NCBI GenBank assembly: GCA_005778835.1
Contig: SXMG01000075.1
Location: 1-45,929 of the forward strand
DNA: 45,929 bases
Origin: Actinomycetota bacterium
GTDB taxonomy: Bacteria > Actinomycetota > Actinomycetes > Actinomycetales > Microbacteriaceae
Direction: 5' to 3'
Shown: one piece after another, positions 34,136-40,744 of the stretch
Numbering within the stretch: position 1 is the first letter of the stretch
Layout: the number at the start of each line of letters is the position of its first letter
Position numbers and translations under genes: made by a program
Notes under the pieces: generated by a model
What the model saw: the letters and a program-made list of their open reading frames with translations, nothing else
Databases searched by the model: none
What the model was told of the DNA's origin: nothing

Positions 34136-34196
34136 CACTTCAACGGATGCGGAAGTAGACGAATACTATTCACGAAGTTCCGCATCCGTTGAAGTG
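34136..34196. repeat. 61-bp concentric dyad with perfect 19-bp arms
   Basis: CACTTCAACGGATGCGGAA (34136-34154) is repeated exactly inverted at 34178-34196. The 23-nt centre contains a second palindrome GAATA-C-TATTC on the same axis (base 34166), and it is AT-rich in an otherwise GC-rich region. The form suggests a site for a dimeric protein or a cruciform/hairpin. Confidence 0.75.
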
Positions 34197-34211
34197 CATT
34201 GAGGTGCACTG

Positions 34212-34253
34212 GTGCAGGTGCAGGTGCAAGTGCAAGTGCAGGTGAAAGTGCAG
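34212..34253 (+). repeat. Tandem hexamer array (GTGCAG/GTGCAA)
   Basis: Seven consecutive hexamers: GTGCAG twice, GTGCAA twice, GTGCAG, GTGAAA, GTGCAG. A short palindrome AGTGCA-TTGAGG-TGCACT leads into it. It is a microsatellite-like array 15 nt after the dyad. Confidence 0.75.
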
Positions 34254-34389
34254 GTACTGGGGCGGGGGCCGGGGCTGGCCGCTTGAGTGACACAGGCTGC
34301 GTGTCCTCCCCAATCGCGAACGGGCCGCGCTCGTCCCAGCCTTGACCGCGTGCGCCATCGGTACGCGACCGGCACGTCACGATTGCCGC

Positions 34390-34983
34390 ATGGCTGGGTT
34401 CTCAGGGTTCGATCCCGTCATTCGTCGGCTCGGCGGCATCGCGTCTCGGCGTGAGTTGAGGCACGCGGGGTGGAGCGAGACAGATCTCTGGTTCGCCTGG
34501 CGCTACGGCAATCTCGATCGCATTCGCATCGGGTGGTACGCGTCGAACGACCTGCCGCCCGAGGCGCGTGCGGCGTGGGTCGCAGGCGGGCCGCTCGCGT
34601 GCGTCAGCGCCCTTCAGTACTACGCGATGCTCCCGCTGGAGGAGAGTGCTGACCAGCACGCACTGCACATTGCTCTGCCCGTCGATGGTCACATCGGGCG
34701 CCATGCGCCCGATGACCTCGTCGTGCACTGGAGCACCGCCGACCGGTACTCGGGCACACGTCAAGCAGTGACGCCGTCGGTGGCGCTCCGTCAGGCACGG
34801 GGGTGCTCGAGCCCCGCGGCGAGGGCGGCCGCGGCGAGGGCTGCCGAGGTGTCGAGGTCGCGCATCCAGAGGGGCACCGCGGTGGCGGCGACGCCGTCCG
34901 CGCGCAGTCCGGCGACGAGCGGCTCGTCCTCGACGCCGACGAGCCAGGCGTCGAGCAGGCCGCCCGCTGACCGGGGACCGTAG
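34390..34983 (+). pseudogene. Truncated AbiEi-type wHTH protein
   Basis: ATG 34390 opens a frame whose first ~135 residues match the common actinobacterial family with an N-terminal AbiEi-like winged helix (type IV toxin-antitoxin antitoxin-like, often fused to a DUF559 nuclease domain): FDPVIRRLGGIASRRELRHAGWSETDLWFAWRYGNLDRIRIGWYA and GPLACVSALQYY. After TPSVALRQARG (about 34790) the frame runs into the antisense of cofD and becomes Ala/Ser-rich nonsense until 34983. The C-terminal half of the protein is therefore missing, apparently removed by a rearrangement that placed the cofD 3' end here. Whether the stub is expressed is unknown. Confidence 0.65.
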
Positions 34984-35786
34984 TGCCGAGCGACCTCGGC
35001 GGCATCCGTCTCGACACCGATCGCCGTGAGGCATGCGTCGGCCATGCCGCGCACGGCCGCGCCGGCGATGATCGGTGACACGCCCACGACCGGCGCGGCG
35101 CCCGAGCCTGCACCGAGCACGGCGTCTCGCATGCCCGGGATGCTCAGGATCGTGCCGATCGAGACGACCGGGTTCGACGGGGCGACGAGCACGATGTCGG
35201 CCGCCTCGAGCGCCGCGAGAGCGCCGGGGGAGGGGCTCGCGTCGTCGATGCCATCCTGCTCGAAGCGGGCAGCAGGCAGGGCCGCGCGGTGACGAGTCCA
35301 CCACTCCTGGAAGTGCATGCGGTCGCCGTCGGTCGTCACGACGTAGGTGTCGACCTCATCGTCGGTCGCAGGGTGCAGCGTCACACCCAGCGGCCAGCGC
35401 GCCTGCAGTCGGGACGAGACCTCGGAGGGAGTGAGGCCCGAGCGCAACCATGCGGTGCGCGCGATGTGCGTGCCGAGGTCGAGGTCGCCGAGGGTGAACC
35501 ACTCGGGTGTCACGCCGTGCGCTTGCAGCTCGGCGGCCACCCGCTCGGTCTCGCCGACCCGGCCCCAGCCGCGCACCTCGTCGTTCTGACCGCTCAACGT
35601 GTAGAGCAGCGAGTCGTGATCGGGCGCGATGCGCAGCCCGGCGAGCCACCAGTCGTCGCCCGTGTTGACGATGACGTCGATGGCGGCGTTCGCGAGCGGC
35701 GCATCCGTCGCACGACGCACGGCTTCGCGCACTCCGCGCACGAAGCGCGCTCCGCCCACGCCGCCCGCGAGCACCACGATCCTCAT
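34791..35786 (-). CDS. cofD: CofD/FbiA, 2-phospho-L-lactate (PEP) transferase
   Basis: CofD transfers the phosphoenolpyruvyl or phospholactyl group from the CofC product to FO, giving (dehydro-)F420-0. The 331-residue protein has the family N-terminus MRIVVLAGGVGGARFVRGV, NTGDDWWLAGLRIAPDHDSLLYTLSG with the FO-binding Asp residues, GWGRVGETERVAAEL, and VLVAPSNPVVSIGTILSIPGMRDAV. The TAGCGT hexamer 6 nt before ATG 35786 supports the start. It is transcribed apart from cofE, cofC and fbiC, although all four lie within about 12 kb. Confidence 0.95.
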   Translation of the reverse strand: MRIVVLAGGVGGARFVRGVREAVRRATDAPLANAAIDVIVNTGDDWWLAGLRIAPDHDSLLYTLSGQNDEVRGWGRVGETERVAAELQAHGVTPEWFTLGDLDLGTHIARTAWLRSGLTPSEVSSRLQARWPLGVTLHPATDDEVDTYVVTTDGDRMHFQEWWTRHRAALPAARFEQDGIDDASPSPGALAALEAADIVLVAPSNPVVSIGTILSIPGMRDAVLGAGSGAAPVVGVSPIIAGAAVRGMADACLTAIGVETDAAEVARHYGPRSAGGLLDAWLVGVEDEPLVAGLRADGVAATAVPLWMRDLDTSAALAAAALAAGLEHPRA

Positions 35787-35792
35787 GCGTCA

Positions 35793-35798
35793 ACGCTA
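35793..35798 (-). promoter_or_regulatory. -10-like TAGCGT before cofD
   Basis: Reverse-strand TAGCGT ends 6 nt before ATG 35786. Confidence 0.5.
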
Positions 35799-35828
35799 GC
35801 CCTGAGCGACCGGTGCTCATGTGCGCGG

Positions 35829-35844
35829 GCATCTGTTCAGATGC
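35829..35844. promoter_or_regulatory. Palindrome upstream of the pyrimidine cluster
   Basis: GCATCTG-TT-CAGATGC is a perfect 7-bp inverted repeat in the 166-nt region between cofD and the ureidopropionase gene. It could be an operator for the catabolic cluster; no regulator gene is adjacent. Confidence 0.4.
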
Positions 35845-35952
35845 GCGGATGCGCCATAGCGTGTCAGAGAGACGTCATTGGGCGAAACGCGCCGGTAACA
35901 GCGCGAGCGCACACTGGCCCCTATTCACCGTTGCAGAGGGGAACCACCACCC

Positions 35953-36801
35953 ATGACCACGATCCGCGCCGCCATCACCCAGACGACCTGGACGGGCGAC
36001 AAAGAGTCGATGATCGCGAAGCACGAGCAGTTCGCGCGCGACGCCGCTGCCGACGGGGCTCAGATCATCTGCTTCCAAGAGCTCTTCTACGGGCCCTACT
36101 TCGGCATCATCGAAGACGCCAAGTACTACGACTACGCCGAGCCCGCCGACGGGCCGATCGTGCAGCGCTTCGCGAAGCTCGCGAAAGAGCTCAAGCTCGT
36201 CATGGTCCTCCCGATCTACGAAGAAGACATGCCCGGCGTGTACTACAACACCGCCGTGGTGGTGGATGCTGACGGAACGATTCTCGGAAAGTACCGCAAG
36301 CACCACATTCCGAACCTCGACCGGTTCTGGGAGAAGTTCTACTTCCGCCCCGGCAACCTCGGCTACCCCGTGTTTGACACGGCCGTCGGCAAGGTCGGCG
36401 TGTACATCTGCTACGACCGGCACTTCCCCGAAGGATGGCGCGAGCTCGGCCTGAACGGCGCCGAACTCGTGTTCAACCCGAGCGCAACCAAGCCCGGCCT
36501 TTCGAACCGCCTCTGGGAGCTCGAGCAGCCCGCCGCAGCCGCCGCGAACCAGTACTTCATCGCCGCGAACAACCGCATCGGCACCGAGAGCGACGAGTTC
36601 GGCGACCTCGCCGTCACGTTCTACGGCAGCTCGTACTTCGTCGACCCGCGCGGCAACTACGTCGGCGACGTCGCGAGTCAAGATCAGACCGAGATCGTCA
36701 CGCGCGATATCGACCTCGACCTCATTCGCGAGGTGCGCAACAGCTGGCAGTTCTACCGCGACCGTCGCCCCGAGTCGTACACCGCGACGGTGAAGCCCTA
36801 A
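35953..36801 (+). CDS. Beta-ureidopropionase-like nitrilase-superfamily amidohydrolase
   Basis: A 282-residue carbon-nitrogen hydrolase. The catalytic triad is visible: Glu43 in IICFQELFYGPYF, Lys116 in GKYRKHHIP and Cys153 in VGVYICYDRHFPEGWR. In this context it probably cleaves N-carbamoyl-beta-alanine (or a related N-carbamoyl amino acid) to beta-alanine, CO2 and ammonia, the third step of reductive pyrimidine breakdown. ATG 35953 has an AGAGGGGA site upstream. The dihydropyrimidinase gene follows after 12 nt. An N-carbamoylputrescine-type activity is the main alternative. Confidence 0.87.
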   Translation: MTTIRAAITQTTWTGDKESMIAKHEQFARDAAADGAQIICFQELFYGPYFGIIEDAKYYDYAEPADGPIVQRFAKLAKELKLVMVLPIYEEDMPGVYYNTAVVVDADGTILGKYRKHHIPNLDRFWEKFYFRPGNLGYPVFDTAVGKVGVYICYDRHFPEGWRELGLNGAELVFNPSATKPGLSNRLWELEQPAAAAANQYFIAANNRIGTESDEFGDLAVTFYGSSYFVDPRGNYVGDVASQDQTEIVTRDIDLDLIREVRNSWQFYRDRRPESYTATVKP

Positions 36802-36813
36802 GGAGGCCCGGCC

Positions 36814-38277
36814 ATGACCACCACCCTCATCACCGGCGGCACCGTCGTCTCCGCCACGGGCCGCGGCGCGGCCGATGTGCTGCTCGACGGCGAGACCATC
36901 GCGGCCGTGCTCGCGCCCGGATCGATGCTGCTCGGGCACGATCTCTCGGCATCCGTCGACACCGTCATCGACGCGACGGGCAAGTACGTGATTCCCGGCG
37001 GCATCGACGCGCACACCCACATGGAGCTGCCCTTCGGCGGCACCGCCGCGATCGACACCTTCGAGACCGGCACGATCGCCGCCGCGTGGGGCGGCACGAC
37101 GAGCATCATCGACTTCGCGGTGCAGACCGCGGGCCAGAAGGTGTTCGACGGCCTCGCCGCGTGGCACGAGAAGGCCGGCGGCAACTGCGCGATCGATTAC
37201 GGGTTCCACCAGATCGTCGGCGGCGTCGACGACGACTCGCTCGCCGCGCTGCCGAAGCTCATCGACGAGGGCATCACGAGCTACAAGATGTTCATGGCCT
37301 ACCCGGGTGTGTTCTACGCCGACGACGCGCAGATCCTCCGCGCGATGCAGGTGGCCGCCGAGCACGGGCTCATGACGATGATGCACGCCGAGAACGGCCC
37401 CGCCATCGACGTGCTCGTCGCCCAGCTGCTCGCCAAGGGAAAGACCGACCCGTACTACCACGGGGTCGCGCGCGCCTGGCAGATGGAGGAAGAGGCGACG
37501 CACCGCGCGATCATGCTCGCCAACCTCACGGGGTCTCCGCTCTACGTCGTGCACGTGAGCGCGAAGCAGGCCGTAGAGCAACTCGCGGCTGCCCGCGACA
37601 TCGGGCAGAACGTGTTCGGCGAGACGTGCCCGCAGTACCTGTACCTGTCGCTCGAAGAGCAGCTCGGCGCGGTCAGTGAGAAGTACGGCGCCTTCGAGGG
37701 CGCCAAGTGGGTGTGCTCGACGCCGCTGCGGTCGAAGGCCGAAGGGCATCAAGACCACATGTGGCAGAGCCTGCGCACGAACGACATCCAGATGGTCTCG
37801 ACCGACCACTGCCCGTTCTGCATGAAAGACCAGAAAGAGCTGGGGCTCGGCGACTTCTCGAAGATCCCCAACGGCATCGGCTCGGTCGAGCACCGCATGG
37901 ATCTCATGTACCAGGGCGTCGTCACGGGCCAGATCACGCTCGAGCGATGGGTCGAGATCACCTCGACCACGCCCGCGCGCATGTTCGGCCTCTACGGCAA
38001 GAAGGGCGTCATCGCTCCCGGAGCCGACGCCGACATCGTGGTCTACGACCCGAACGGCCACACCTCGATCGGCATGCCGGTCGATGAGGCCGGCAACCCC
38101 ACGGGCCGCAAGCACCACATGAACATGGACCACGCGGCGTGGGAGGGCTTCGAGATCGACGGCAAGGTCGACACCGTCATCTCGCGCGGCTCGGTGGTCA
38201 TCCAGAACGACGAGTTCCACGGGCGTGCCGGGCACGGGCAGTACTTGCGCCGCGGCCTCTCGCAGTACCTGGTCTGA
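36814..38277 (+). CDS. hydA: Dihydropyrimidinase / hydantoinase
   Basis: A 487-residue cyclic amidohydrolase that opens dihydrouracil or hydantoin rings. Metal ligands of the binuclear zinc site are all present: His67 and His69 in GIDAHTHMELPF, the carbamylated Lys158 in SYKMFMAYPG, His191 in HAENG, His247 in VHVSAKQA and Asp331 in STDHCPF. A strong AAGGAGG site precedes ATG 36814. It supplies the N-carbamoyl-beta-alanine used by the upstream amidohydrolase, and lies 28 nt before a luciferase-like oxidoreductase gene that may provide the dihydropyrimidine. Cytosolic, normal length. Confidence 0.94.
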   Translation: MTTTLITGGTVVSATGRGAADVLLDGETIAAVLAPGSMLLGHDLSASVDTVIDATGKYVIPGGIDAHTHMELPFGGTAAIDTFETGTIAAAWGGTTSIIDFAVQTAGQKVFDGLAAWHEKAGGNCAIDYGFHQIVGGVDDDSLAALPKLIDEGITSYKMFMAYPGVFYADDAQILRAMQVAAEHGLMTMMHAENGPAIDVLVAQLLAKGKTDPYYHGVARAWQMEEEATHRAIMLANLTGSPLYVVHVSAKQAVEQLAAARDIGQNVFGETCPQYLYLSLEEQLGAVSEKYGAFEGAKWVCSTPLRSKAEGHQDHMWQSLRTNDIQMVSTDHCPFCMKDQKELGLGDFSKIPNGIGSVEHRMDLMYQGVVTGQITLERWVEITSTTPARMFGLYGKKGVIAPGADADIVVYDPNGHTSIGMPVDEAGNPTGRKHHMNMDHAAWEGFEIDGKVDTVISRGSVVIQNDEFHGRAGHGQYLRRGLSQYLV

Positions 38278-38305
38278 CCCGACGAGCAACGAGAGACGAG
38301 CATCC

Positions 38306-39322
38306 ATGGATTTCGGCGCTGTTCTGCAGACCAACCCGCCCGCCAGCCGCACGGTGCACCTCGCCAAGCTGGCCGAGCAGTACGGGTTCAGCCACGTCTG
38401 GACCTTCGACAGCCACATCCTGTGGCAAGAGCCCTACGTGATCTACTCGGCGATCCTGGCCGAGACGAAGCGCATCACAGTCGGGCCGTTCGTGACGAAT
38501 CCCGCGACGCGCGACTGGACGGTGACCGCGAGCGTCTTCGCGACCCTCAACGAGCTCTACGGCAACCGCACGATCTGCGGCATCGGCCGGGGCGACTCGG
38601 CCGTGCGCGTGACGAACGGCAAGCCGACGACGCTCGCCGAGCTGCGCGAGTCCATCCACGTCATCCGCGAGCTCGGCAACTCGCGGGCGGTCGAGTACAA
38701 CGGCTCGACGCTGCAGTTTCCGTGGAGCCACGGCAGCGAGCTCGAGGTCTGGGTCGCCGCGTACGGTCCGCTCGCGCTCAAGCTGACCGGCGAGGTCGGT
38801 GACGGGTTCATCCTGCAGCTGGCCGACCTCGACATCGCGAAGTGGATGATCGAGACGGTGCGCACCGCGGCCGACAACGCGGGGCGCGACCCGATGGCCA
38901 TCAAGTTCTGCGTTGCGGCGCCGATGTACATCGGCACCGACTGGGACCACATGCGCAACCAGGTGCGCTGGTTCGGCGGCATGGTCGGCAACCACGTCGC
39001 CGACATCGTGGCCAAGCACGGCGACAGTTCTGACGTGCCGAAGGCGCTCACCGACTACATCGCGGGCCGTCAGGGCTACGACTACAACACCCATGGCAAG
39101 GCCGGAAACGACCACGTCGACTTCGTGCCCGACGAGATCGTCGACCGCTTTTGCGTGCTCGGCGACGGCAAAGACCACATCGAGAAGCTTGAAGCGCTGC
39201 GCGACCTCGGCGTCGACCAGTTCGCGGGCTACCTGCAGCACGACAACAAAGAAGAGACGCTGCGCGTCTACGGCGAGCACGTCATTCCGGCGATGAAAGG
39301 CAGCAAGGCCGCACGGGTGTGA
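38306..39322 (+). CDS. LLM-class oxidoreductase, TIGR03842-like
   Basis: A 338-residue luciferase-like TIM-barrel protein. FGAVLQTNPPASRTVHLAKLAEQYGF, WTFDSHILWQEPYVIYS, TNPATRDWTVTASVFATLNE, ICGIGRGDSAVRV and VDFVPDEIVDRFCVLGD fit the family annotated as 'F420-dependent oxidoreductase, CPS_4043 type'. Its cofactor may be F420H2 or a flavin. It follows dihydropyrimidinase in the same direction (28 nt, AGAGACGAG before ATG 38306). Because the cluster lacks a typical dihydropyrimidine dehydrogenase, it is a candidate for reducing uracil/thymine, or for another ring step; neither is proven. Confidence 0.88.
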   Translation: MDFGAVLQTNPPASRTVHLAKLAEQYGFSHVWTFDSHILWQEPYVIYSAILAETKRITVGPFVTNPATRDWTVTASVFATLNELYGNRTICGIGRGDSAVRVTNGKPTTLAELRESIHVIRELGNSRAVEYNGSTLQFPWSHGSELEVWVAAYGPLALKLTGEVGDGFILQLADLDIAKWMIETVRTAADNAGRDPMAIKFCVAAPMYIGTDWDHMRNQVRWFGGMVGNHVADIVAKHGDSSDVPKALTDYIAGRQGYDYNTHGKAGNDHVDFVPDEIVDRFCVLGDGKDHIEKLEALRDLGVDQFAGYLQHDNKEETLRVYGEHVIPAMKGSKAARV

Positions 39323-39331
39323 TCCGCACGG

Positions 39332-39400
39332 CGAGTGTGCCTGTTGCGCGCGACCGTGCCTGTGCGGAACAGGCACCGTCGTGCGAGACGGGCACATTCG
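39332..39400. repeat. 69-bp imperfect palindromic intergenic repeat
   Basis: The element starts CGAGTGTGCCTGT and ends ACGGGCACATTCG, and its two halves are inverted copies with a few mismatches around a central GTGCCTGT...ACAGGCAC hairpin. It shares GAGTGTGCC and the inverted TGTGCC/GGCACA units with 23517-23560. Confidence 0.6.
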
Positions 39401-39401
39401 T

Positions 39402-39432
39402 GTTCGGGATGCTCGCGGCGAGTATCCCGAAC
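39402..39432 (+). terminator. Hairpin between the LLM gene and the photolyase-like gene
   Basis: GTTCGGGATGCTCG-CGG-CGAGTATCCCGAAC forms a 14-bp stem with one mismatch and a 3-nt loop. It has no T-tract. It could end transcription of the catabolic operon or be another repeat; it contains one copy of the octamer GGATGCTC. Confidence 0.45.
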
Positions 39433-39463
39433 CCTCTCAGCCGCGCTGCCGCACGATGAGGGC

Positions 39464-40684
39464 ATGACGTTCGAACCCGCGCGCGCCGCCGGGCTGGCAC
39501 GGCTCGCCGACTTTGTTCCGCGTGCCGGTCGCGCCTACGCCGCTGAGCGCAACACCGACCGGGGCCCGGGGGATCGCTCGAATGTCTCGACCCTCTCGCC
39601 CTGGGTGCGGCACCGGCTCGTGACCGAGCGCGAGGTCGTGGAGGCCGTGCTGCGGCGGCACTCGCTCGATGCGGCGGGCAAGTTCGTGCAGGAGGTCTAC
39701 TGGCGCACCTACTGGAAGGGGTGGCTCGAGCTGAGGCCGAGTATGTGGGCGCGGTACTCGGCGAACGTGCCGCCGGCGCTCGACGCCCTGAGCGCGGCCG
39801 AGCGCGCGACCTACGACGACGCGATTGTGGGCCGCACGGGCATCGAGGGTTTCGACGACTGGGCACGCGAGCTCGTCGAGCTCGGCTACCTGCACAACCA
39901 CGCGCGCATGTGGTTCGCCAGCATCTGGATCTTCACGCTGCGCCTGCCCTGGCAGCTCGGCGCCGACTTCTTCCTGCGCCACCTGCTCGACGGCGACCCG
40001 GCCTCCAACACGCTGAGCTGGCGATGGGTCGCGGGCCTGCAGACCGTCGGCAAGACCTACCTCGCGACGATGCAGAACATCGAGTTCGCGACCGAGGGGC
40101 GCTTCCGGCCGCGAGGGCTCGCGGAGAGCGCGCCCGCGGTCGAGGACGACGCGCCCATCCCGACGCCGGGCCTCGCGCCGCGACCAGAATCTCTGCCGAA
40201 CGGCCGCGTCGGCCTGCTGCTGCACGAGGACGACCTGCACACCGAGAGCCTCGAGCTCGGCGCCGCCGAAGTTGTCGCGGTCGCGAGCCCGAGGGCGGGG
40301 GAGCCCCGCACGACGGCAGATGCTCCGGCGTCACCACTCGTGACGGCCTTCACCGCGGCGGCGCTCGCCGACGGCCGCGCACGCGCCGCCGCGCACTTCG
40401 CAGCCGCAGCGAGCGCGCTCGACGGGCTCACGGCATCCGCGATTCGCGACTGGGCGAACGACCACGACCTCACAGCGATCGTGACCCCGTTCGCCCCCGT
40501 CGGGCCCGTGCGCGACCGCCTCGATCAGCTCGACGACGAACTCGGTGACGACCTCACCCTCGCCCGCATCCTGCGCCCGTGGGATGCCCTCGCCTGGCCT
40601 CATGCCACGCGCGGGTTCTTCCCGTTCCGCGAGCGGATCCCTGCACTTCTGCGCGAGCAGCAGATCGGGCTGGAACGCCACTGA
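39464..40684 (+). CDS. Photolyase/cryptochrome-like FAD-binding protein with rearranged domains
   Basis: A 406-residue protein. Residues 1-230 are the FAD-binding helical domain of the photolyase/cryptochrome family: NVSTLSPWVRHRLVTEREVV, KFVQEVYWRTYWKGWL, GYLHNHARMWFASIWIF and SNTLSWRWVAGLQTVGKTYLA. The usual N-terminal alpha/beta antenna domain is missing; residues about 245-400 instead look like such a domain at the C-terminus (RVGLLLHEDDLHTESLELGAAEVVAVAS, then LTAIVTPFAPVGPVRDRL and ATRGFFPFRERIP). A light-driven DNA repair or sensory role is possible, but the domain order differs from standard photolyases. It starts 141 nt after the LLM gene. Confidence 0.8.
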   Translation: MTFEPARAAGLARLADFVPRAGRAYAAERNTDRGPGDRSNVSTLSPWVRHRLVTEREVVEAVLRRHSLDAAGKFVQEVYWRTYWKGWLELRPSMWARYSANVPPALDALSAAERATYDDAIVGRTGIEGFDDWARELVELGYLHNHARMWFASIWIFTLRLPWQLGADFFLRHLLDGDPASNTLSWRWVAGLQTVGKTYLATMQNIEFATEGRFRPRGLAESAPAVEDDAPIPTPGLAPRPESLPNGRVGLLLHEDDLHTESLELGAAEVVAVASPRAGEPRTTADAPASPLVTAFTAAALADGRARAAAHFAAAASALDGLTASAIRDWANDHDLTAIVTPFAPVGPVRDRLDQLDDELGDDLTLARILRPWDALAWPHATRGFFPFRERIPALLREQQIGLERH

Positions 40685-40699
40685 ACAGCGCAGACCGGC

Positions 40700-40720
40700 G
40701 ATAATGGGCGCTATCCCATT
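40700..40720 (+). promoter_or_regulatory. Promoter with overlapping palindrome before the aminotransferase
   Basis: GATAAT (40700-40705) is a good -10 hexamer; AATGGG-CGCTAT-CCCATT overlaps it as a 6-bp inverted repeat. A CAAGGA site follows before ATG 40745. The palindrome may be an operator. Confidence 0.35.
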
Positions 40721-40744
40721 CCTGCGACTCAAGGACCGATAACC

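Larger units (their letters stand above)
33961..34389. other. Intergenic stretch of 429 nt with a large dyad and a hexamer array
   Basis: No convincing gene. It lies between the divergent selO and the truncated 34390 gene and holds the selO promoter hexamer, a 61-bp concentric palindrome and a hexamer tandem array, followed by a G-rich run near 34260-34280. Frames here translate the repeat and are not genes. Confidence 0.6.

Noticed and set aside
34212-34253. CRISPR-like array
   Set aside because: The units are 6 bp and directly adjacent, without spacers, and no cas genes are present.
34166-34375. Reverse-strand frame with a Thr-Cys repeat
   Set aside because: The repeat is simply the translation of the GTGCAG hexamer array in one frame; no ribosome-binding site or similarity was seen.
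36814-38277. Dihydroorotase or allantoinase instead of dihydropyrimidinase
   Set aside because: Length, the SYKMFMAYPG carbamyl-lysine context and the adjacent ureidopropionase-like gene all fit the dihydropyrimidinase/hydantoinase group better.
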